Assembly: GCA_963169055.1 (NCBI GenBank) | Contig: CAUJFU010000478.1 | Location: 1-6,466 of the forward strand | Direction: 5' to 3' | From: Myxococcota bacterium | Lineage (GTDB): Bacteria; Myxococcota_C; UBA6777 | Length of the DNA: 6,466 nucleotides | Shown: positions 1 through 6,346 of the stretch, piece by piece | Numbering within the stretch: the first letter of the stretch is position 1 | Layout: every line of letters begins with the position of its first letter | The notes under the pieces: model-generated | What the model was told of the DNA's origin: nothing | Seen by the model: the letters and a program-made list of their open reading frames with translations, nothing else | Databases searched by the model: none | Made by a program: the position numbers and the translations under genes

Positions 1-1
1 C

Positions 2-1735
2 AACCACACGTATTTTTTGCAGCATCTCAAAAATATGGTGTCCAATGGTTTTTGTGATCTCAAAAAGCTCGAACAGGCCGCGAAAGACGGCACACTCAAC
101 GATGCCTCTTCTTATTGTAGGCCCGTTGATCCGAAGCCACAGTTTCCGTTCGAGTTGATCTCAGACTTTAATAATTGGTTCTACAGCAGTTCTCTCGGAA
201 ACAACGGCTGGAATCGCAATTCCTTGATCCGCGCAACGCAAGATGTATTCTATGCGTTTGGTAATCCTGGATACTATAATGCTGAAAGCACCTATTATCC
301 GCCCGGTGTGCCGAAGGATTGGCGTGATCGCCCTGACCGTTGCGCCAATCCCATCCGCATCAAAAAGTTCTATCACGATCAATACAACCCAAAAGGCGAG
401 TACGATGTCATCACCTTTTGCGATGGGACGGACAAAAGCGGCACTTTTTATCCCGACAAACCTGAGCTACACAACGCTCCCACCGAAGTCTTCTTGGCCT
501 TGGATCTAAACGGCAACGGCAAGAGAGATTACGGAGAGCCTGTATTGATCACGCCCCACGAGCGTTATCAGGATGTCGGCGTCGATGGTTGTGGTGATGA
601 TCGCGAAGACGGCAAGGGCGGCTGTGTACCCGAAGGCCAAAAAGGCCCGGGTGGCGACGATCCCAACGGAGACAACTATCACCCCATCAAAAATCCCAAG
701 GGCCTCGAAGGAAACCTACAGTTCGATCAAGGCGAACCCTACAAGGACTTTGGTTTGGATGGTGTCGAAGGGACGGGCGATTATGGCGAGAAAGACGGGA
801 AATTCACGCAAACGCCCGGCTATGAAAACTTTATGAAACACGATCCCTACTCGTTGATCTTGAAGATGACACCCGCACAGCTTTCGCGTCTCAACATCTA
901 TATCGACGGTGGTATCCGTGATCTGCTCAATTTCCAAGTGACGGGGATCAACTTGCTTGGGGCAATTCGGGCGCGTGTCGAAAAGATGGAGCATGCACCG
1001 CTACATGAGCGCTTTCTTTCTTTGATGCCCGAAGGCAAAGGCCCGTACGAGCCGCACAAAGTGGACTGGAGTGACAAAGGCCAACATCTCTACATCCAGT
1101 ATGGCAATCCCAACGCAACTCCCGAAGAGATTGCTGCGGGAGATGGAGACCATATACACGGAGTTTCGGGCATTATCAACCGCGTCTTCTCTTTTTACAG
1201 CTTCGTTGCCCACCAATTGCCCGATGCAGATGTTGAAAAAGTCCCCCTCGATCAAGAGAAACAAGAAGGGGTACCGCTGCACTTTTTTTATGAGTCAAAG
1301 GCACTTGGCCGCCAACAGATCTATTCGGTGGTGTTGCCTCCCGGATTCCACGCCAACCCCACCAAGCGTTATCCTGTGATCTACATGGGGCATGGTTATG
1401 GGATGAGCGGCCCAGATATGGCTTCGGTGTTGGCCGCAGGTGCGGGCCTTATGTCCGTAGGAGAGGCTGCCAAGATGATCGGTGTTAGCATTCACGGTTC
1501 TTGTGATCGGATCTACCCCGACCCCGCCAATCCGAAGCGCTTGCGCTCTGAAAAAGCAGAAGGCTGTCACAAAGGCACCTTGTACGTCGATAACAAGGGC
1601 TTTCAAGGAAACGACGGCCCCAAGATGGAATCCGCTTTCTTCGAGGTGATCGCCGAGATCGAAAAGCGTTATGCAGATCGCATCCGTCAACCCGAAGTCC
1701 GCAAATACCGCCTTCCCCTCCCGCCCTCCAAGTAA
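2..1735 (+). CDS. Large exported alpha/beta-hydrolase-like protein with EF-hand-like calcium loop, 5'-partial
   Basis: The frame is open to the left edge with no stop, so the start lies outside the window; the TTG at 17 has no support as a start. The visible part is 577 residues. A canonical EF-hand-type loop (DLNGNGKRDYGE, bases 503-538) has Asp/Asn at positions 1, 3, 5 and 9 and Glu at 12, suggesting calcium binding. An Asp/Gly-rich stretch follows (about 570-830). From about base 1310 the protein resembles an esterase-D-type hydrolase: a strand-like VVLPPGF, then KRYPVIYMGHGYG at about 1362-1400 (typical oxyanion-loop strand), and later GTLYVD and EKRYADR like the segment before the nucleophile elbow. 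It stops before any G-x-S-x-G motif. Eight cysteines fall in four close pairs, which fits disulfides and an extracytoplasmic location. I recall similar architecture in Myxococcota-type genomes but could not check this. Catalytic activity is uncertain. Confidence 0.8.
   Translation, partial: NHTYFLQHLKNMVSNGFCDLKKLEQAAKDGTLNDASSYCRPVDPKPQFPFELISDFNNWFYSSSLGNNGWNRNSLIRATQDVFYAFGNPGYYNAESTYYPPGVPKDWRDRPDRCANPIRIKKFYHDQYNPKGEYDVITFCDGTDKSGTFYPDKPELHNAPTEVFLALDLNGNGKRDYGEPVLITPHERYQDVGVDGCGDDREDGKGGCVPEGQKGPGGDDPNGDNYHPIKNPKGLEGNLQFDQGEPYKDFGLDGVEGTGDYGEKDGKFTQTPGYENFMKHDPYSLILKMTPAQLSRLNIYIDGGIRDLLNFQVTGINLLGAIRARVEKMEHAPLHERFLSLMPEGKGPYEPHKVDWSDKGQHLYIQYGNPNATPEEIAAGDGDHIHGVSGIINRVFSFYSFVAHQLPDADVEKVPLDQEKQEGVPLHFFYESKALGRQQIYSVVLPPGFHANPTKRYPVIYMGHGYGMSGPDMASVLAAGAGLMSVGEAAKMIGVSIHGSCDRIYPDPANPKRLRSEKAEGCHKGTLYVDNKGFQGNDGPKMESAFFEVIAEIEKRYADRIRQPEVRKYRLPLPPSK
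503..538 (+). other. EF-hand/dockerin-like calcium-binding loop in the hydrolase-like protein
   Basis: The twelve residues D-L-N-G-N-G-K-R-D-Y-G-E match the EF-hand loop ligand pattern: acidic or Asn residues at positions 1, 3, 5 and 9, Gly at 6 and Glu at 12. Flanking helices are not obvious, so it may be a dockerin- or thrombospondin-repeat-like calcium site rather than a true EF-hand. Calcium binding is inferred from the pattern. Confidence 0.6.
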
Positions 1736-1772
1736 CACGCAATCCGCTCGTTGTGTGATCGTAAAGATGTAG

Positions 1773-1794
1773 GGGCAGACCCCCGTGGCTGCCC
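1773..1794. repeat. GC-rich inverted repeat, possible bidirectional terminator or dispersed palindromic element
   Basis: GGGCAG (1773-1778) pairs exactly with CTGCCC (1789-1794). Inside, CC and GG can extend the stem past a bulged A, leaving a five-base loop of CCCGT. The element sits midway between two convergent stop codons, where a bidirectional terminator would be expected, but no run of T follows on either strand. The wording GTAGGGGCAGACC...GGCTGCCC resembles short palindromes that I recall as scattered between genes in several phyla. Whether it recurs in this genome cannot be seen here. Confidence 0.5.
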
Positions 1795-1810
1795 GATAAT
1801 AGGTCGTCTA

Positions 1811-1830
1811 CGTACTTTCCTTTGTGTACG
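1811..1830. repeat. Short inverted repeat (weak hairpin)
   Basis: CGTAC (1811-1815) and GTACG (1826-1830) flank a ten-base pyrimidine-rich loop. A five-base stem with a ten-base loop is weak and could be chance. On the minus strand it would be the first hairpin after the ATPase stop, so a role in 3'-end processing is possible but unsupported. Confidence 0.25.
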
Positions 1831-1851
1831 CATCACTCGGGTATCGTATCA

Positions 1852-2601
1852 TCATCCAACGTCTTGCCATGCTCGCATGATGCCCTGAACAAAGGCACTA
1901 TCGCCGTCTTGGGTTGGCAGAGCTTTGGAAGCCCCACAATAGGCGAGTCGCCCTTGATCGAGGATCGCGATATGGCTAGACAAATAGCGGGCTTCCCACG
2001 GATCGTGGGTGACGTAGAGTGCGGTGAGCTCCAGCTCCGCGAACAACTCTCGGAAAAAAGCCAGCAGTTCTTGGCGCAAGACGATATCGAGATGAGAGAG
2101 CGGTTCATCAAACAACACAGCCTGCGGTCGTGTTACGAGTGCTCTTGCGATGGCGACGCGCTGCTGTTCTCCTCCTGACAACATACTGGGATATCGCTTG
2201 GACAAGTCGCGTAGTCCTACACGCTGGAGTATGGCGTCGATGCGTTCTTGGCGCGCAGGTCGGGGTAGTTTTTGCGAGATCAGACCAAACTCCAAATTCT
2301 CCCACACCGTCATGTGGGGCCACAGCGCAAGGGTTTGAAAGACAACGGACAGTCCCCGAGATTCGGGAGGGATGATGATCTTTCCCGATGTGGCGGCGCA
2401 TTGGCCTTGGATCCGCAGGGTTCCTTGGGTGGGGGCCTGAAATCCCAGAAGCAATCGCAATAGGGTAGATTTTCCCGCTCCAGAGGGTCCAAGCAACGCC
2501 ATGATCTGCCCCTGTTCTATGCGCAAACAGACATCGGACAAAACGGTCTTGGTGCCATAAACAACGCTGATGTGGTCGAGAACAAAGACATCGCTGATCA
2601 T
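1852..2601 (-). CDS. ABC transporter ATP-binding protein (Fe3+/sulfate/spermidine-type importer ATPase)
   Basis: This is the ATP-hydrolysing cytoplasmic subunit of the adjacent importer, 249 residues. All core motifs are intact: Walker A GPSGAGKST (38-46), Q-loop Gln89, signature LSGGEQQ (141-147), Walker B AVLFDEP (161-167) with catalytic Glu166, D-loop SHLD (169-172) and switch His199 in YVTHD. It is about 100 residues shorter than FbpC/PotA-type ATPases because the C-terminal TOBE regulatory domain is missing, so it lacks the usual substrate-sensing tail. The start chosen is the ATG at 2601, which overlaps the permease stop as ATGA and has GGAG six bases upstream. The frame stays open further upstream, but that would run deep into the permease gene and reads as non-homologous sequence. 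It is the last gene of the operon. The family assignment is secure; the transported substrate is not. Confidence 0.95.
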   Translation of the reverse strand: MISDVFVLDHISVVYGTKTVLSDVCLRIEQGQIMALLGPSGAGKSTLLRLLLGFQAPTQGTLRIQGQCAATSGKIIIPPESRGLSVVFQTLALWPHMTVWENLEFGLISQKLPRPARQERIDAILQRVGLRDLSKRYPSMLSGGEQQRVAIARALVTRPQAVLFDEPLSHLDIVLRQELLAFFRELFAELELTALYVTHDPWEARYLSSHIAILDQGRLAYCGASKALPTQDGDSAFVQGIMRAWQDVG

Positions 2602-4175
2602 TTTAAACTCCAGCGCAGCCAAAACAGACCTCCAGCGAACAGCGCGGCTGTGACCGCTGTATGTACAAAGGCGAGCGCTGCGACGATGTGTTCGGGACCG
2701 TTGGCTTCCAAGGTAAAGATGCGGATCGGCAAAGTCGCCCACCCGGGCGGGGCATAGGTGATGACCGCGTCGAGGTCACGCAAGCAAAAAAGCAAAATCA
2801 GCAACCAGATGCCTATCAACGAAGGCCGGTGCATCGGGATCGCGATCCGTAACATCGTGCGAACGTACCCGCTTCCGAAAGTCGAAGCCGTCTGCTCAAA
2901 GATCTCCGAGGTGCGTTGCATCGTACTCGCCACCGCCCGTATGCCCAAGATCGCATAGCGCGCACCAAGGCCGATGACCAATATTCCCATGCCTCGATAA
3001 ATTTCCCCTGTTATCGGTCGGTTCCACGCTAAGATCAGGCCCACTCCCACCACAGCAGAAGGAAGCATAAAGGCGAATAACGCGAGGTTTTCGAGCCATT
3101 GAAACGCGTTGCGTCGGGCGAGTGCGTGGCCCACCACCAACCCGAACAGCCCGATCCATGTAGCTGTGCAGAGCGCGATCAACAGGCTGTTATACAGACT
3201 GTCCCCGATCCATCGAGGGATCTCCCAAAAGCCCTCCACTCCGGCCCGCCATCCCAACACAGCGTAAGGCAAGAGCGAAAGGCTCACCACCCCAGCGACA
3301 GAGACCGTCACAACGGCCTGCCAGCGACCCCATGCGTAACGTAGTGTTTGAAAAGAGCGCGTTCCCATCGTGTGAAACACTTGCATGGGTTTGAGCTTGT
3401 TCTCAACCCACAAAAACAACGCAGCCACGCCCAAGAGCGGAAGAGATAGCGCAAAGGCTTCCCCCGGCGAAAATTGAATACCGCCCAATCTACCGAAGAT
3501 CACCGCAGGATACGTTTTCACACGCAAAAACATCAACACGCCAAGTTCAGAAAAAGACAGCGCAAACACAAGCATCGCAGCAAAAGTGATCGTTGGGCGG
3601 GCGATGGGCCATAGGATCCGCACGATCACTCGTGCAGGACTCGCGGAGATTCGGGCTGCTTCTTCGAGCGTTGGATCGATGTTTTGCAGACTTAACACCG
3701 TCATCCACGTCACGATCGGGGCAAAGGAGAACCCCAACACCAGCACGACCCCCCAAGGGCCAAACAACAAACGAGACGTTTGTTCGTTGCCCAGCCATCC
3801 CTGTGTCCCGAAGAGATAGAACCACCCCAGCGCAGCAAAAAACGGTGGCAAAAACAACGGAAACGAGTGTACCCACAACAAGGCTGTTCGCCCTGAAAAC
3901 TCCGTTTTGGCAAACAAAACGCCAAGCGCGATGCCCTGCATAGAAGCGATGGCGGTGACCAACAAAGAGAGCACACAAGTCCACGCAAACAGTTTCCACA
4001 GATCCGCCGACAAGAGCAACGAACGAAGAGCCGTCGGCAAGGAACTTCCCGCAAAAAGATCATTTCCCAACATCAAAAAAGGAGGCAGCAAACACATCAA
4101 CAACACCAACGCGGCTGCCCAAGAGATGAATTGCTCTGACGAAAAGTGATATGTTCTCCTCAAATTCCGACCCAT
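2598..4175 (-). CDS. ABC transporter permease, fused two-domain (FbpB-like)
   Basis: This inner-membrane permease has two binding-protein-dependent transport domains fused in one 525-residue chain, as in FbpB/SfuB ferric permeases, so it forms the whole pore. About twelve hydrophobic segments are visible: roughly 18-37, 61-90, 97-124, 141-165, 196-216 and 237-257, then six more from 286 to 522. Each half carries an EAA-type loop for docking the ATPase: EEAARISASPARVIVRILWP (171-190) and IFEQTASTFG onward (425-448). The first lacks the usual loop Gly, while the second keeps it. The start chosen is the ATG at 4175, which overlaps the end of the binding-protein gene by 16 bases. The frame extends 59 codons further up, but that would lie wholly within the previous gene and is rich in Arg/Ser/Asp, unlike a permease N-terminus. 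No clear ribosome site precedes 4175, so translation is probably coupled. Confidence 0.92.
   Translation of the reverse strand: MGRNLRRTYHFSSEQFISWAAALVLLMCLLPPFLMLGNDLFAGSSLPTALRSLLLSADLWKLFAWTCVLSLLVTAIASMQGIALGVLFAKTEFSGRTALLWVHSFPLFLPPFFAALGWFYLFGTQGWLGNEQTSRLLFGPWGVVLVLGFSFAPIVTWMTVLSLQNIDPTLEEAARISASPARVIVRILWPIARPTITFAAMLVFALSFSELGVLMFLRVKTYPAVIFGRLGGIQFSPGEAFALSLPLLGVAALFLWVENKLKPMQVFHTMGTRSFQTLRYAWGRWQAVVTVSVAGVVSLSLLPYAVLGWRAGVEGFWEIPRWIGDSLYNSLLIALCTATWIGLFGLVVGHALARRNAFQWLENLALFAFMLPSAVVGVGLILAWNRPITGEIYRGMGILVIGLGARYAILGIRAVASTMQRTSEIFEQTASTFGSGYVRTMLRIAIPMHRPSLIGIWLLILLFCLRDLDAVITYAPPGWATLPIRIFTLEANGPEHIVAALAFVHTAVTAALFAGGLFWLRWSLK
2608..2611 (-). promoter_or_regulatory. Ribosome binding site deciding the ATPase start
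   Basis: GGAG on the minus strand, inside the last codons of the permease gene, lies six bases (TTTAAA) before the ATG at 2601. Together with the ATGA stop/start overlap it supports translational coupling and the 249-residue ATPase over longer forms. Confidence 0.65.
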
Positions 4176-5215
4176 GTACGCAACCAAGGATGAATTTTTT
4201 CCATCGTTGCACTGACTTTTGCGTAGTCGACTTGCATCACTTTGAGGTCGGTGATTTGACGGATCTCTTGGGGAGTTTCGATGCCTTTGCGCAAAGGCAT
4301 GTGGGCTGCGATCTGGGCCATCTGTTGCTCGACTTGGCGGCTGAGCAAGCAATCAAGCAGTTGGCGTCCTTGGGGGGGATGAGGAGAACGTTTCAATAAG
4401 ACGGCTGTTGTGGGCATCAGCAACGTTCCGATCCCCTGCTGATCGGGATAGACCACAGCGATGTCTCGGCTGGCTTTGCGTGCTTCGTAGGCGTCGTCTG
4501 TGTCTGTTAATCCTATCGCCATCTCCCCCGCAACGACGAGCCGTTTGACTTCTCCGTTAGAGCTGGCGATGCGTACATCGTTTTGTTTGAGCGCAGCCAG
4601 AAACTGGCGGGTTCGCTGTTCTCCCCAATGCACAAACAGCGCCGCCATGTGCATCGTGGTGGTGCCGTACACAGGGTTTGCTATCGTCACACGACCTTTC
4701 CACCGAGGGTTTGCGAGATCTTCGATCGAGCGAACCTGTTTCGGATCGACAAGCTTGGTGTTGAGCAACAACACTCTTGCTCGCGCTGCAAAGCCCGTCC
4801 AATGGCCGTTGCCGTCCTTGAACGCTTCGGGGATATCTTTGGCGTTTTTCGGATGATAAGATTGCACCATTCCTCGCGTTAATAAAGAAAAGGGGCGTAC
4901 AGGATCTCCAGACCAAAATACGTCGGCTTGCGGGGTTTTGGACTCTGCAAGCAGACGGTTGAGCACGCCTGTGCTTTTGGTCTCTTCTGTATCAAATACC
5001 GCTTTGACCCGCAAACCCGTTTGCTGCTCACAATAACGGAATATGGGCGCTGAAAACACCATATCGACCGAAGTATAGACCACGACTTCAGGGCGATTTT
5101 CACATCCGCGCCCCTGACAACCAAACCCCAACGCACCAACCCACAAAACCAAGACGCCCCTCAAGAGGCTCTTCTTTGCAAAACGCAGCGCATGGAAAAA
5201 GGCGCAATTTTTCAT
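4160..5215 (-). CDS. ABC transporter substrate-binding lipoprotein (Fe3+-type family, atypical ligand site)
   Basis: The predicted periplasmic receptor has 351 residues. The N-terminus shows basic residues (11-19), a hydrophobic stretch (20-32) and Cys33, an imperfect lipobox (LGFGC) with a second Cys at 38. The mature part begins VVVYTSVD (44-51), then FDTEETKSTG (74-83), ADVFWSGDP (97-105) and NPVYGTTTMH (180-189), the order seen in family 1 / FbpA-like binding proteins. Where ferric-binding proteins have a Tyr-Tyr pair after GLTN, this one reads GLTDTDDAY (235-243). The ligand may therefore differ, or be bound through carboxylates. The ATG at 5215 starts three bases after the stop of the lipoprotein gene upstream, with only a weak purine-rich ribosome site (GAAAG). 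The gene overlaps the permease start, so the two form one importer. Binding-protein identity is firm; specificity for iron is only a family-level guess. Confidence 0.9.
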   Translation of the reverse strand: MKNCAFFHALRFAKKSLLRGVLVLWVGALGFGCQGRGCENRPEVVVYTSVDMVFSAPIFRYCEQQTGLRVKAVFDTEETKSTGVLNRLLAESKTPQADVFWSGDPVRPFSLLTRGMVQSYHPKNAKDIPEAFKDGNGHWTGFAARARVLLLNTKLVDPKQVRSIEDLANPRWKGRVTIANPVYGTTTMHMAALFVHWGEQRTRQFLAALKQNDVRIASSNGEVKRLVVAGEMAIGLTDTDDAYEARKASRDIAVVYPDQQGIGTLLMPTTAVLLKRSPHPPQGRQLLDCLLSRQVEQQMAQIAAHMPLRKGIETPQEIRQITDLKVMQVDYAKVSATMEKIHPWLRTWVGI

Positions 5216-5218
5216 TGA

Positions 5219-6316
5219 TTAATTTTTCTTTCTTTGTACAGGAAACTTTCCTTGTTCCCAAGCAAAAATGCCGCCTTTAAGATGGAACACGGAGGAGAAG
5301 TTGAGTTGATTGAGTGCGATGAAGGCTCGGTGACCTCTTCCGTTGGGTACACCTGCAGAGCAATGAACGATGTACTTTTTGTTCCGATCAAGGGAGGCAA
5401 GCTGTTGGTGAAAGGCCGCATTTTGGACGTCGAGATTCTTTGCGCCTTTGATGTGAGAAAGTGTGTACTCTGCGGCTGTCCGAACATCGAGGATCACGGT
5501 GTCTTTTTTCTTCAAAAAGGCCAGAAGTTGGGATGGAGACAGGTCATGGAGTCCCAATGAGGAAGAGGGCAAGGGTTTGGCTTGCAAATGACGGAAGTAG
5601 GTGTTTGCGTCTGCCTTTGTCCACAACCCGATCAATCCTGCGTTTTGGAAGGTCTGATCTACCGTGTCTAGATATTTTTTACCGTCGAGAAAAACTTGGA
5701 TGTGCTGGTCTTGCATTTGGACGGACAAGGTATGCCATGTTTTGCGATCAATCCGTACATCCGCACTTTGCAACATTTTTCTGTTGCCTTGTTGGACGGT
5801 GTAAAGACGCAGGTTGTCTTCAAGAGGATTGTATCTCGCGACATAGTAATTTTGGGCGTCTTTTGCACGCCAGATCAAACCTCCTCCTTGGTCAATTTTC
5901 CCTTTTATTGCACGCAACACCACCGATATCTCGACATTCAGCGCCCGCAAAGGATGAGTGATTGCAACGTTGAACGCGCTGGATCGGTTGTTTGCGACTT
6001 GGGCCAAGACCCTTTTTTTGTCCGACGTGTCGCTGTCCTCGGCGACCTTCCAATCGCCCTTTGCTGCGGTGATTTGTGCTGGGGTTTTGCCGACAGGCGT
6101 TCCTTGCCAATTCCACACCTTCCACGACCACGGGTCGTTTTGTGCTTTTGTCGGTTCGGGGCGGTTGGTTGGAGTTGTTGTGTTCGTCGTTTTCTGGGGC
6201 GGCGTCTGTTTGTGTGAGATTTGTTGTGGTGTTGTTGCTTTGGGCTTTTGGAGGTTCTCTTGTTTGCATGCAAAGAACCCAGCGAGCAGAATGTACCCAA
6301 TGATCAGTTTTTTCAA
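5219..6316 (-). CDS. Probable lipoprotein with laminin-G-like and rhodanese domains
   Basis: The 365-residue protein starts with KK, a hydrophobic stretch and Cys17 (LLAGFFAC), which suggests a lipoprotein signal. A Thr/Pro/Gln/Lys-rich linker (about 18-60) follows. Residues about 62-248 look like a concanavalin/laminin-G-type beta sandwich: GGGLIWRAKDAQNYYVARYN (144-163), LDG-type IQVFLDGKKYLD (206-217) and GLIGLWTKADANTYF (227-241), as in proteins that bind sugars or proteins. Residues about 260-360 are a rhodanese domain with DVRTAAEY (277-284), HIKGAKNL (288-295), the catalytic Cys319 and LKGG...W (346-353). The catalytic loop is longer than usual (CSAGVPNGRGHR). The start is TTG at 6316, the only start-type codon between the upstream in-frame stop and the signal, with AGAGGT four bases upstream. 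It is probably co-transcribed with the importer. A role in sulfur transfer or redox on the cell surface is inference. Confidence 0.85.
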   Translation of the reverse strand: MKKLIIGYILLAGFFACKQENLQKPKATTPQQISHKQTPPQKTTNTTTPTNRPEPTKAQNDPWSWKVWNWQGTPVGKTPAQITAAKGDWKVAEDSDTSDKKRVLAQVANNRSSAFNVAITHPLRALNVEISVVLRAIKGKIDQGGGLIWRAKDAQNYYVARYNPLEDNLRLYTVQQGNRKMLQSADVRIDRKTWHTLSVQMQDQHIQVFLDGKKYLDTVDQTFQNAGLIGLWTKADANTYFRHLQAKPLPSSSLGLHDLSPSQLLAFLKKKDTVILDVRTAAEYTLSHIKGAKNLDVQNAAFHQQLASLDRNKKYIVHCSAGVPNGRGHRAFIALNQLNFSSVFHLKGGIFAWEQGKFPVQRKKN

Positions 6317-6320
6317 ATCG

Positions 6321-6326
6321 ACCTCT
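6321..6326 (-). promoter_or_regulatory. Ribosome binding site deciding the TTG start of the LamG-rhodanese lipoprotein
   Basis: AGAGGT on the minus strand ends four bases before the TTG at 6316. The in-frame stop TAG at 6347-6349 leaves ten codons before the TTG, none of them ATG, GTG or TTG. The next in-frame ATG is far downstream inside the domain, so the TTG is the plausible start. Confidence 0.6.
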
Positions 6327-6346
6327 GAGGATACGACCGAATGTGC

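Larger units (their letters stand above)
1736..1851. other. Convergent intergenic spacer
   Basis: These 116 bases separate the 3' end of the plus-strand hydrolase-like gene from the 3' end of the minus-strand ABC ATPase gene. The spacer is the only real gap in the window and must hold whatever terminates both units. It contains two inverted repeats (1773-1794 and 1811-1830) and no T-tract of the classic intrinsic-terminator kind on either strand. I see no ORF of note in it. Confidence 0.8.

Noticed and set aside
1295-1738. A 147-codon open frame on the minus strand opposite the hydrolase-like gene
   Set aside because: It is antisense to a well-supported coding region, has no recognisable domain and its composition is what the complement of the real gene would give.
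1773-1794. Classical intrinsic terminator
   Set aside because: The hairpin has no T-run on either strand, so only a possible terminator or palindromic repeat is reported.
2602-2742. N-terminal extension of the ATPase by 47 residues
   Set aside because: It lies in the permease gene; the ATP-binding domain starts normally at the ATG at 2601, which has its own ribosome site.
4176-4352. N-terminal extension of the permease by 59 residues
   Set aside because: It lies entirely within the binding-protein gene and encodes polar Arg/Ser/Asp-rich sequence not expected of a permease N-terminus.
5191-5193. Alternative ATG for the substrate-binding protein
   Set aside because: It is out of frame with the binding protein and would remove the signal sequence.
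5696-6217. A 173-codon open frame on the plus strand opposite the LamG-rhodanese gene
   Set aside because: It is the complement of a gene with recognisable domains; the translation is Cys/Val/Phe-rich shadow sequence with no motif.
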